From: Candidatus Nitrosopumilus sp.
GTDB lineage: Archaea > Thermoproteota > Nitrososphaeria > Nitrososphaerales > Nitrosopumilaceae
Assembly: GCA_011055585.1 (NCBI GenBank)
Contig: DRGT01000175.1
Coordinates: 1 to 20,293 of the forward strand
DNA: 20,293 nt
Reading direction: 5' to 3'
Part shown: piece by piece, positions 14,564-20,293 of the stretch
Layout: each line of letters starts with the position of its first letter
Numbering within the stretch: the stretch's first letter is position 1
Notes under the pieces: generated by a model
The model's database searches: none
What the model was told of the DNA's origin: nothing
Seen by the model: the letters and a program-made list of their open reading frames with translations, nothing else
Translations under genes and position numbers: made by a program

Positions 14564-15524
14564 TTTTTCTTAAAATTAACCTTAGAAAAACTAGTCCTAT
14601 TATAGAAGCAAACCAGATGTTCACAAACCTCAAAACTATTACTAATAAAGTCGCAAGCTCAAATTCAACATCATGATGCAATAACATGCCCAATATACTG
14701 GCCTCTGTAACAATTATGCCCCCTGGCACAAATGATAGTATACCAATAAGTGTAGAAGTATAATATATCTGAGAACTTGAAAAAATATCAAAATCTAAAC
14801 CAAATGATCTAAAAATAAGAAAAACTATAACAACTGTAATTAATCTAGGAACTATTGATAATAAAAGTAAACTTAAGTTTGTTCTAAATTTTGTTAATAC
14901 ATTTATCGTTTCCTCATACTCATCAATGTTAATTGATTTATTTTTTAAAAATGATACTTTTTGAATTAATCTATTAATTGTGTTAAATCCTCTAATTTTT
15001 TTTAAAATTATTATAATGGTAACACAGAGAGTAACACCTACAGAAAAAACAATAATCGATTCAATGAAGGTTGCCCAAATTAATAAAAATCCTATAATAA
15101 TCACAATCGAAGTTAAATCTAACCATTTTTCGTAGACTACAACAGGCACAGAGCTGGAATATGATTTTGATATCTTCTTTTTTAAAATGTATGATTTAAT
15201 CAAAGAACCAATTCCTCCAGGTATTAATACCATGGATAAACCTGCCATGTATACACCTAGACTTTCTTTCAAAGACGAGCTAAGATTTGTTTTTGATAAT
15301 AAAACATGAAACCTAAAACTGAAAATTAATAGTCTTAATGCTAGAAGCGGAAAAATAACTAAATAATATTCAAGTTTAACTTTTTGTAAATTTGAAGTTA
15401 ATGCCTCAGCATCAGAAATTACTAAAATCCCAACATAAAAACTGAAAATAACTATTAGTAAAAATGGCGCTTTTATTTTAATTCCTTTTGAAAAATCCAA
15501 TAGTAAAAATCGAATTTTTTTCAC
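14553..15524 (-). CDS. LPG synthase TM-type flippase-like membrane protein (UPF0104)
   Basis: A 323-residue protein with about eight membrane helices, matching the lysylphosphatidylglycerol synthase transmembrane family (UPF0104/YbhN-like). The family markers are LIPGGIGSLIKSYIL (PGGIG at 102-106), VVYEKWLDLTSI (about 130-140) and the second glycine-proline motif SFVPGGIIVTEASILGML (about 263-280). Members next to glycosyltransferases are thought to move lipid-linked sugars or phospholipids; no synthase domain is attached here. The start is GTG at 15524. A TATAAAAG box (15566-15573, minus strand) lies about 46 bases upstream, which would leave a leader of about 20 bases. It is the only minus-strand gene within the glycan region. 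Confidence 0.82.
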   Translation of the reverse strand: MKKIRFLLLDFSKGIKIKAPFLLIVIFSFYVGILVISDAEALTSNLQKVKLEYYLVIFPLLALRLLIFSFRFHVLLSKTNLSSSLKESLGVYMAGLSMVLIPGGIGSLIKSYILKKKISKSYSSSVPVVVYEKWLDLTSIVIIIGFLLIWATFIESIIVFSVGVTLCVTIIIILKKIRGFNTINRLIQKVSFLKNKSINIDEYEETINVLTKFRTNLSLLLLSIVPRLITVVIVFLIFRSFGLDFDIFSSSQIYYTSTLIGILSFVPGGIIVTEASILGMLLHHDVEFELATLLVIVLRFVNIWFASIIGLVFLRLILRKIIN

Positions 15525-15565
15525 CCATTTAAACTTAAATTAATCAACAATCCTCTTGCTATCCC

Positions 15566-15573
15566 CTTTTATA
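15566..15573 (-). promoter_or_regulatory. TATA box of the flippase-like gene
   Basis: TATAAAAG followed by GGGG on the minus strand is a near-consensus archaeal TATA box. It is placed for a start of transcription about 20 bases before the GTG at 15524. Confidence 0.5.
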
Positions 15574-15613
15574 CAAAATTGTTAAAAACATATCTTAGAA
15601 ATTAATTTGTTAG

Positions 15614-15763
15614 ATGATGAATGAAATTGGTAGCGAATTTGACTTAAATCCAAAATTATTTAAAAATCGTGTAATCAACTGGTCCAATTTTTTTCCTAAA
15701 AAAAACTAATTATTTTTGGCTAGTGGAAGAGATTCATTAATTTATGCAATAAAATCTTTTAAA
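15614..15763 (+). pseudogene. N-terminal remnant of a DegT/DnrJ-type sugar aminotransferase
   Basis: Begins ATG-ATG at 15614 and reads MMNEIGSEFDL, continuing 31 codons to an in-frame TAA at 15707-15709. The same frame then continues LFLASGRDSLIYAIKSF. A start like NEIGSEF and the SGRDSL block are typical of the first 50 residues of PLP-dependent aminotransferases that make amino sugars for surface glycans. A single base change in the TAA (to TAT or TAC, Tyr) would restore the frame. After KSF the sequence passes without a break into a different gene (RmlB-type), so more than 300 residues, including the PLP Lys, are gone. The family call rests on a short segment. Confidence 0.6.
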
Positions 15764-16069
15764 GTAAAAAAAATTTTGGTTACAGGTGGTGCAGGTTTTA
15801 TTGGAAGCGCATTTATTAGAAATTATTTAAAAAATAATCCAAATTATACTTTTGTAAAAGAGGATATTAGAAATCTTGACAAGATAGATGATCTAGCAAA
15901 AAATTCTGATGTTATTATTAACTTTGCAGCTGAAACTCATGTTGATAGAAGTATTGCGAACCCATTACCATTTATTGAAACAAACATACTAGGAACATAT
16001 TCACTTTTAGAAGCTACAAGAAAACATGATCATCTTTTTATGACACTATGCGATCAAAAAAATGGGTAG
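15764..16069 (+). pseudogene. Truncated NAD-dependent sugar dehydratase/epimerase (RmlB-like)
   Basis: Reads VKKILVTGGAGFIGSAF, with the NAD-binding GxxGxxG loop, then NPNYTFVKEDI, VIINFAAETHVDRSI and NILGTYSLLEATRK, as in dTDP-glucose 4,6-dehydratase and related extended SDR enzymes. Only about 100 of 310-350 residues remain. Between YLKNNP and NYTFVKED about 25-30 residues normally present (second strand and ribose-binding loop) are missing, as if removed by a deletion between similar short motifs. After ATRK the sequence loses similarity and stops. The catalytic YxxxK is absent, so it cannot be an active enzyme. It is fused in frame to the aminotransferase remnant: an open frame runs from 15710 through both. 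Confidence 0.75.
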
Positions 16070-16444
16070 CAGTTAGCTGGAAAAAACATTGACTGGTAAA
16101 AACCAAGTGACAGATTGATGTGTTAACTTGGTCGATCTGTTTAGCACGTTTGCAAGTCAGTGGAAGTTAGTCTTTGGATTAGCTCTTGGATTCAGTTAAT
16201 TGCTGTCCAACTTTTAGTGTGTGATTGTTTTATTTTCACGAACCAGTAGTTGAACTTTGTATAAATTAAGAATTTAGAAGAAAATCTGTAATTTCGTTAA
16301 TCGTTTCACACTTTCTTAATCACAATTAAATAATTTCATGGTGTATTCAATGCCAATTTCTATGAATTATTTTGAAAAGAATCAAGTCTAATCGACAGTT
16401 CGGTAATTCTGTTGATAAAAAAGTATGAACTGATTAACAATTGA
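16070..16444. other. Intergenic stretch with crossed inverted repeats, no gene seen
   Basis: No protein-like frame was found over about 375 bases; it is probably eroded sequence of the glycan region. One structured spot is visible: ACCAAGT (16102-16108) pairs with ACTTGGT (16126-16132), and ACAGAT (16110-16115) pairs with ATCTGT (16135-16140). The two pairings interleave as in an H-type pseudoknot. Chance is possible in AT-rich DNA. Confidence 0.35.
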
Positions 16445-16621
16445 TCATCCTTAAGTAATTTTATTGCTATATTATTATGGGCATTGGGTAATATTACCTC
16501 ATCAGTATTATTCTCTCTTCGGACATTGGTACTGCTAGGTTACTTCGATATTGCAAGTACTTCTAATCCTTCTTATTGGAAATTTTATCAAAAAGGGGAA
16601 CAATATTATGACTTATCTTAG
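16445..16621 (+). pseudogene. C-terminal remnant of an unidentified membrane protein
   Basis: An open frame of 58 codons without a proper start, running from just after a TGA (16442-16444) to the TAG at 16619-16621. It has a hydrophobic helix (SNFIAILLWALGNITSSVLF), a basic turn (SLRTLVLLGYFD) and a polar end (NPSYWKFYQKGEQYYDLS). The amino acid pattern is that of a real protein, and it overlaps the methyltransferase start by 14 bases in another frame, as adjoining operon genes often do. It may be the end of a membrane glycosyltransferase whose front was lost. Family not recognised. Confidence 0.4.
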
Positions 16622-17450
16622 CCTCAAAAATGAAGAAATTGATTTTAATAGTGTAAAGTTAGTAGAATTTTGGGAAGGTGTTTATCGCAGTAGTTGGCAT
16701 TTACATTCAAGCCCCACAGTTTCCGACAGATATTATTATAACATGGTGGTACGTTTCTTTAAAAAATATGCCCCTGTTAGACCAGGTTTACGTGTTCTCA
16801 AGTTAGACATGTACAATGAAGCAACTAGTACAAATTATGCTGATTATTATCTTAAAGGGGGCGCAGAGATGGTTTTTGCTGAGATTTCAAGGTCTATTTC
16901 CCAGCATGCAAAGCAAAAGTTGAGCGATGATGGTTTTGACTCGCTTGTAAACCCAATCCAAACTGATTTTCGTACTTTGCCATTCAAAGATGAATGTTTT
17001 GATGTATCATGCTCTTTTGGAAGTATAGAGCATACCCCCCAATGGGGAAAAACCATAGCTGAGCAGATAAGAGTTGTAAAGAAAGGGGGAGTTGTCATAA
17101 TAGGCGTACCAAATATCTATAATATTTGGATGCGTTATCATCTCAATGTATTAGTGGATAAATTGAAACTTCTTGAAAAATTCACTAACTTTGAGATTCA
17201 TTTTACGCGTGATAAGCTAAGTCAGGTTGTAATAAAACACGGTCTAAAGAATGTTAAAATTTCTGGATACCATTTTTTTCCTAAAATTTTGCGGTGGGTG
17301 GATCTTTATACAAAGTGTCATAACGAAAAATTTAACAAAATTTATTCATTGTTAATTGCGCCAGGTCTTTCTTTTTGTGCAAAACTAGAAAATAAGGAGA
17401 CTCGGCTCAATCTTCTTTCTGAGAACCTAATTGCTATAGGAGTAAAGTAG
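16608..17450 (+). CDS. Class I SAM-dependent methyltransferase
   Basis: A 280-residue protein starting at ATG 16608, chosen over an upstream TTG (16551) because AAAAGGGGAA lies 9-13 bases before the ATG and the added residues look foreign. Methyltransf_11-like features are VFAEIS (about 89-94, acidic residue for the ribose), QTDFRTLPFKDECFDVSCSFGSIEH (about 118-141) and VVKKGGVVIIGVPN (about 156-169). Motif I is unusual: where VLDxGxGxG is expected, the sequence reads RVLKLDMYNEATST, so SAM binding may differ from the textbook form. Given its neighbours it may methylate a surface sugar, or act on a lipid carrier or small molecule. It is the best-preserved gene at the right side of the glycan region. 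Confidence 0.8.
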   Translation: MTYLSLKNEEIDFNSVKLVEFWEGVYRSSWHLHSSPTVSDRYYYNMVVRFFKKYAPVRPGLRVLKLDMYNEATSTNYADYYLKGGAEMVFAEISRSISQHAKQKLSDDGFDSLVNPIQTDFRTLPFKDECFDVSCSFGSIEHTPQWGKTIAEQIRVVKKGGVVIIGVPNIYNIWMRYHLNVLVDKLKLLEKFTNFEIHFTRDKLSQVVIKHGLKNVKISGYHFFPKILRWVDLYTKCHNEKFNKIYSLLIAPGLSFCAKLENKETRLNLLSENLIAIGVK

Positions 17451-17586
17451 AAACCTACATTAAATTATTAAGTACATTTTCTCTATTTGATGTAGTTCTG
17501 TTGCAAAATTCAAATCCGAAAGTTTGGTTTCGGTAGAATTTAGTTAAATCATTTTTCGATATAACGTGAATCAGTACGGATTTTTT
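17451..17586. other. Non-coding stretch with one hairpin
   Basis: Contains a perfect 6-base stem, CCGAAA (17516-17521) with TTTCGG (17528-17533), and the segment GTTCTGTTGCAAA (17495-17507), which recalls the ends of IS6-family elements but has no partner in the window. No gene seen. Confidence 0.3.
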
Positions 17587-17703
17587 ATGCGTAGAAAGGG
17601 GGGATACTATTTTTACTCTTTATCAATGAATTCGTTAGGTTTTGATAATAATGACGTAAAGCGTCCCTGTAATTATTGTGGTAATGAATCTAAACTGATT
17701 TAG
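17587..17703 (+). CDS. Putative 38-residue Cys-containing ORF, possibly a fragment
   Basis: ATG 17587 to TAG 17701-17703. The product has a polar start (MRRKGGYYFYSLSMNS) and ends in KRPCNYCGNESKLI. A CxxCG motif followed by a few polar residues is how many sugar methyltransferases and glycosyltransferases of surface clusters begin (a zinc knuckle), so this may be the front of a lost gene. A TATA-like ATATAA lies about 29 bases upstream. Evidence is weak; it may be non-coding. Confidence 0.3.
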   Translation: MRRKGGYYFYSLSMNSLGFDNNDVKRPCNYCGNESKLI

Positions 17704-17722
17704 AGTTCTGAACTAAAACGAT

Positions 17723-17748
17723 AAGGCCCTGCATGAGTATTGGGCTTT
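17723..17748 (-). terminator. Hairpin behind the 17747-18237 minus-strand pair
   Basis: AAGGCCC (17723-17729) pairs with GGGCTTT (17742-17748), one G-U pair, loop 12. Read on the minus strand it begins at the stop of the 29-residue ORF and is followed by TTATCGTTTTAG, so it could end that transcript. Confidence 0.45.
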
Positions 17749-17836
17749 AACTAATTTTGCAAAGCAATTCATCACAATCTGGACAATATTGACACGGCAT
17801 AAAATCGAATGTAGACGATACGTGGTTTTCAGTCAT
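17747..17836 (-). CDS. Putative 29-residue Cys-rich protein, start overlapping upstream stop
   Basis: ATG at 17834-17836 overlaps the TGA of the 134-residue gene as ATGA, the arrangement typical of translational coupling. The product ends FMPCQYCPDCDELLCKIS and has four Cys in the order CxxCxxC then C five residues on, enough for one zinc site. A hairpin follows the stop directly. There is no known family. Coupling, Cys spacing and terminator position together support it as real, but it is very short. Confidence 0.45.
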   Translation of the reverse strand: MTENHVSSTFDFMPCQYCPDCDELLCKIS

Positions 17837-18237
17837 AATGATCTTCTAATATTGTTTACCTGCTCAGCCCACTTAGCTTTGGTTGCTCGATAGTTATGCA
17901 GGTATGCTAAAAGAATTTTAACTAATGTCATATACTCATCGACTAACTGAGTTTCTACCACAGAATCACTGAAAGTGATTTCATCACTAATCTTATGGCA
18001 TTTCATTATGGCTTTTACATCACTACTAATTATCAAATTTTTATCTTTTACTTTATGTAAAACGGATGTGAAAACATCACTCGTGTTTGTATCTATTTCA
18101 TGTTGAGAGGCATAAAGCTTGAGTGCAGCACCAGCTGCTTGGTCAATGTTTTGTAGGGCTAATCTGTTTGCTGATGGCAGATTACTTTCTTTTAGTATAA
18201 CACCAAGGCACAGCTGTGCAACTATTTCATTTTTCAT
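17833..18237 (-). CDS. Hypothetical helical protein
   Basis: A 134-residue protein predicted almost all helical: VAQLCLGVILKESNL, ALQNIDQAAGAALKLYASQHEI, SDVFTSVLHKV, then a long C-terminal helix VDEYMTLVKILLAYLHNYRATKAKWAEQVNNIRRSL. It has no signal peptide; the C-terminal helix is amphipathic and could mediate dimerisation. The all-helical plan loosely recalls HEPN-type proteins, but the diagnostic RxxxxH motif is not seen. The start is ATG 18237; a weak TATA-like TATTTTGG lies about 26 bases upstream around 18259-18266 (minus strand). Its stop overlaps the start of the 29-residue Cys-rich ORF, so the two probably form a small operon. Divergent from the 94-residue gene. Confidence 0.6.
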   Translation of the reverse strand: MKNEIVAQLCLGVILKESNLPSANRLALQNIDQAAGAALKLYASQHEIDTNTSDVFTSVLHKVKDKNLIISSDVKAIMKCHKISDEITFSDSVVETQLVDEYMTLVKILLAYLHNYRATKAKWAEQVNNIRRSL

Positions 18238-18292
18238 GATTGCATTCTATCACTATACCAAAATAGGTCAAAGTACAATATAATATGAGTTC

Positions 18293-18577
18293 ATGATGGT
18301 TCTAGACTCTGAATTTCGTAAATTATTGGAAAGAGAACTTAGCAAGTCTTTGGAAATAATAAGTAAAGAAAACACAGATTTTAAAGAGATTTGGAAGTGT
18401 ACCCATGAAAACGACTTTTTGTATGGATGGCACATGGGCAGAGCTGATGACTTTTGTAGGAATCAATTCTTTTTACACTATCACAAAGCCCCCGAAAAGG
18501 ACGACATGAAAGAGATCCAAAAAATTATGTTTAAACACGCCAAGGATTTTCGTGAACAACTCGAAACTTCTGATTAA
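18293..18577 (+). CDS. Hypothetical small acidic/basic helical protein
   Basis: A 94-residue soluble protein: two helices at the start (SEFRKLLERELSKSLEIISKE), a central segment with paired Cys and aromatic residues (IWKCTHENDFLYGWHMGRADDFCRNQFFLHYH) and a C-terminal helix (MKEIQKIMFKHAKDFREQLE). Two Cys plus four His in the middle could bind a metal, though no known motif is matched. ATG 18293 is followed immediately by a second ATG, and no convincing TATA box lies at leaderless spacing; TACAATATAATA around 18274-18285 is only about 13 bases away. Its TAA stop lies inside copy D of the dispersed element. Family unknown. Confidence 0.6.
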   Translation: MMVLDSEFRKLLERELSKSLEIISKENTDFKEIWKCTHENDFLYGWHMGRADDFCRNQFFLHYHKAPEKDDMKEIQKIMFKHAKDFREQLETSD

Positions 18578-18641
18578 GATTTGATACGAACTGTTAATCC
18601 TGAAAATTCTTAATTCTTAGTTTAATCAGAAAACATAAGCC
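18573..18641 (+). repeat. Dispersed 3'-end element, copy D (fullest copy)
   Basis: Starts ATTAAGATTTGATACG, the TAA being the stop codon of the 94-residue gene. It continues through GAACTGTTAATCC, GAAAATTCTTAATTC and TTAGTTTAATCAG, and ends AAAACATAAGCC. It shares 44 identical bases with copy C and also has the end block of copy B, so it defines the unit at close to 70 bases. Confidence 0.85.
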
Positions 18642-18667
18642 TCAGTATGATATGATCTAACTATGGT

Positions 18668-18826
18668 ATGCAATACATAGTTGGGCAGACGTTAATTCAA
18701 AGGTGTGATGATTGTGAGGATAATTTTGCACATTTTCAGGTTCAAAAATCCATAGGGGGTAATTGGTTTGCTTACTGTGAAAAATGTAGTAAAATGATCA
18801 AACTAGAACAACAGTTAGAAAAATAA
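18668..18826 (+). CDS. Putative 52-residue zinc-ribbon protein
   Basis: ATG 18668 to TAA 18824-18826. The protein has two CxxC knuckles, QRCDDCED (C13, C16) and AYCEKCSKM (C37, C40), 20 residues apart, the usual layout of a zinc ribbon. Between them lies a strand-like NFAHFQVQKSIGGNWF, and a short helix follows (IKLEQQLEK). Small archaeal zinc ribbons act as adaptors in transcription, translation or nucleic-acid binding; the role here is open. A TATA-like GTATGATATG lies around 18645-18654, roughly 20 bases before the start. It begins 26 bases after copy D of the dispersed element. The spacing of the Cys pairs makes chance unlikely. Confidence 0.6.
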   Translation: MQYIVGQTLIQRCDDCEDNFAHFQVQKSIGGNWFAYCEKCSKMIKLEQQLEK

Positions 18827-18915
18827 TTTAATGTAATTTCAAAAGTTAAATATCTACATTCAACTTGTGAGAGAAGATCTGATTTATCTAAAAGACTGAG
18901 TATAATACAAAGACT

Positions 18916-19980
18916 ATGAGGAACTTACCAGTTTTTGGAATCATAATATTTTCCATAACTGGATTGTTAATTCAAACACCTTCCTTTGCCCAATCTGATT
19001 TTAATTCAGAAGCACTTGGACTTGTAATGCCAACAATTACAATAAATCCAAATTCAGGTCCACCTGGAACAAAAGTTGAAATCAAAATCACAGACATGTC
19101 TACACCACCTAAAGGGATAGATCCTCGAATAGAGTTCTTCATATATTTGCCATTTGTGCCAGCAATTGGTAGTAACATCCCACATAATTGTGCTGGAGAA
19201 TACTGTCTTCCAGTTTATTCATTTGAAGAGATTGGTTCAGGTAATTTAGCACCAAAAACAATAACATTTACTTTGTTTGGTAAATCAAATCCAAAACCAA
19301 TTGTACAAGGAGGTTTTATGGAGTCAGTGTGTGATTTAAAAATAAATGGACAAACAATTGAAAGATACGGAAATACTTGCAGTGATAAGGATCAACCAGA
19401 AAATGAATACGAGATCAAATTTGCTTGGGGAATTCAGAGATCAGATAAATATGACATTAAAGAGACGCTAGTCTTTACAGTAACGGAAGGAATTCTTGAA
19501 GCTGAAGAAAAGAAGCCAGAAACTGCTGAAGAAAAGAAGCCAGAAACTGAACCAGAACGTGAAACTATGGTAACTGAAATGCAACAAAAACCAGATGATT
19601 CGGCTGGTGGCGGTTGTCTAATAGCTACTGCAACATATGGTTCTGAACTTTCTCCACAAGTGCAAATGCTTAGAGAAATCCGTGATAATTCATTATTGCA
19701 AACACAATCAGGTCAGTCCTTTATGGAATCATTCAACTCGTTCTACTATTCATTTAGTCCTGCAATAGCTGATTATGAAAGGGAAAATCCAGTATTCAAA
19801 GAAGCAGTAAAGGTAACAATTACTCCTCTTTTAGCCTCACTTTCTATGCTAAACTATGTTGATTTGAGTTCAGAGGAATCTGTTTTGGGATATGGAATAG
19901 GAATTATTCTAATGAATGTTGGAATGTATTTTGTAGCACCTGCATTCCTTATTATTAGAATAAGAAAGCTATTTCATTAA
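18916..19980 (+). CDS. Exported CFI-box protein with C-terminal membrane anchor
   Basis: A 354-residue protein. The signal peptide ends near residue 25 (FGIIIFSITGLLIQTPSFAQ). Residues about 36-190 form an exported beta-rich domain opening with ITINPNSGPPGTKVEI, as in IPT/TIG or Ig-like folds, with Cys at 92, 97, 139 and 155 suited to disulfides. A low-complexity acidic/basic linker follows (about 195-230), containing an exact 8-residue tandem repeat. The conserved C-terminal module starts at GGGCLIATATYGS (C234) and runs through VQMLREIRDNSLL, SFSPAIADYE and VKVTITPLL: the CFI-box domain found at the end of many archaeal surface proteins. A final membrane helix (about 325-348) and RIRKLFH anchor it. 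Function of the module is unknown; sorting or processing is often suspected. Its stop lies within copy E of the dispersed element. Confidence 0.85.
   Translation: MRNLPVFGIIIFSITGLLIQTPSFAQSDFNSEALGLVMPTITINPNSGPPGTKVEIKITDMSTPPKGIDPRIEFFIYLPFVPAIGSNIPHNCAGEYCLPVYSFEEIGSGNLAPKTITFTLFGKSNPKPIVQGGFMESVCDLKINGQTIERYGNTCSDKDQPENEYEIKFAWGIQRSDKYDIKETLVFTVTEGILEAEEKKPETAEEKKPETEPERETMVTEMQQKPDDSAGGGCLIATATYGSELSPQVQMLREIRDNSLLQTQSGQSFMESFNSFYYSFSPAIADYERENPVFKEAVKVTITPLLASLSMLNYVDLSSEESVLGYGIGIILMNVGMYFVAPAFLIIRIRKLFH
19501..19548 (+). repeat. Exact 24-base tandem duplication in the linker
   Basis: Two identical 24-base units (19501-19524 and 19525-19548) encode AEEKKPET twice; the next codons (EPERET) look like a degraded third unit. 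Perfect identity at DNA level points to recent slippage. It lengthens the flexible linker between the exported domain and the CFI box. Confidence 0.9.
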
Positions 19981-20003
19981 CATTTGATACGAACTGTTAA
20001 CAG
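19972..20003 (+). repeat. Dispersed 3'-end element, copy E (short)
   Basis: TTTCATTAACATTTG then GATACGAACTGT, 26 bases identical to copy B. It contains the last two codons and TAA stop of the CFI-box gene, and ends in the perfect palindrome CTGTTAACAG (19994-20003). The later blocks of the full unit are absent. Confidence 0.8.
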
Positions 20004-20083
20004 ATTTACTGAAATGCAAAACCGACTTCAGAATTTCTACATCTTACAAAATAGATGTTCATCTACTTTAGTGAACTAGTTGT

Positions 20084-20293
20084 CTAAGCTTGCGAAGGAT
20101 GTTCTGCTACCCAGTCAACGATTTTCATGATATCTTCAATGTATGTCTGCTTGTGCCCTTCAACATGCACATACAGAAGATGATTATTTCTTAATGGAAC
20201 AGTGACTCGCTTTAACTTCTCGTAATCTACTATGGCATATCTCCCCCTTCCAATCTTTGCAGAAAGTTTGTCACGATCCTTCCAGTTCTCACA
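20084..20293 (-). CDS. Partial hypothetical protein, cut by window end
   Basis: An open minus-strand frame enters from the right edge and ends at TAG (20084-20086); 69 residues are visible. It reads CENWKDRDKLSAKIGRGRY, then KLKRVTVPLRNNHLLYVHVEG and a helix YIEDIMKIVDWVAEHP. The alternation of charged turn, strand (VTVPL), strand (HLLYVHVE) and C-terminal helix fits the end of a small alpha/beta protein. It loosely recalls roadblock-like hypothetical proteins common in Thaumarchaeota, but I am not certain. Its start lies outside the window. The sequence between copy E and this stop (20004-20083) holds nothing recognisable. Confidence 0.6.
   Translation of the reverse strand, partial: CENWKDRDKLSAKIGRGRYAIVDYEKLKRVTVPLRNNHLLYVHVEGHKQTYIEDIMKIVDWVAEHPSQA

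Noticed and set aside
17495..17507. GTTCTGTTGCAAA resembling an IS6-family terminal inverted repeat
   Set aside because: No matching inverted end and no transposase frame was found in the window; 13 bases alone are weak evidence.
12500..20003. Dispersed repeats as integron attC sites or a CRISPR array
   Set aside because: Copies are kilobases apart with no regular spacers, no cas genes and no tyrosine integrase; the element lacks the paired core sites expected of attC, and one copy follows a gene on the opposite strand.

Overview
The window looks like the chromosome of a mesophilic ammonia-oxidising archaeon (Nitrososphaerota/Thaumarchaeota, Nitrosopumilus or Nitrosarchaeum type). The support is indirect: low GC, TrmB-type and ribbon-helix-helix regulators, a pyruvoyl-dependent arginine decarboxylase, an archaeal tRNA-Thr, and many genes whose ATG, GTG or TTG start lies about 25-29 bases after a TATA-like box with no Shine-Dalgarno site, as expected of leaderless archaeal mRNAs. 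No marker gene such as amoA or a ribosomal protein is present, so genus is not claimed.

Layout. 1-2932: a CBS-pair protein followed by three regulators (TrmB type, a winged-helix protein resembling thaumarchaeal NitrOD5 proteins, and a ribbon-helix-helix protein) with palindromic candidate operators. 3074-9800: mostly single housekeeping genes (small membrane proteins, a UBP-type zinc finger, an M3-family oligoendopeptidase, a membrane-anchored exported protein, arginine decarboxylase, a peroxiredoxin with an altered active site, a CPBP-type membrane protease), then tRNA-Thr with a 59-codon ORF 9 bases behind it. 10069-12486: a divergent pair of exported proteins, a subtilisin-like protease and a parallel beta-helix protein, sharing a palindrome-rich promoter region. 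12838-17700: an AT-rich surface-glycan region that is partly decayed. A GT-C type glycosyltransferase, an LPG-synthase-TM type flippase-like protein and a methyltransferase look intact. An acetyltransferase, an aminotransferase, an RmlB-type dehydratase and an unidentified membrane protein survive only as fragments, two of them fused in one frame. 17747-20293: small hypothetical and zinc-ribbon genes, an exported CFI-box protein with a C-terminal membrane anchor, and a gene cut by the window edge.

The most unusual signal is a dispersed element with core ATTTGATACGAA, about 45-70 bases long, present five times. Four copies lie in sense orientation at, or within 22 bases of, the stop codon of otherwise unrelated genes: the protease (minus strand), the beta-helix protein, a 94-residue protein and the CFI-box protein. 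In two of these the stop codon falls at the same position inside the element. The fifth copy abuts the truncated acetyltransferase at the left edge of the glycan region. It could be a 3'-UTR/terminator element or a recombination-associated repeat. Several genes below 60 codons are also supported by promoter spacing, start-stop overlap or zinc-ligand motifs.
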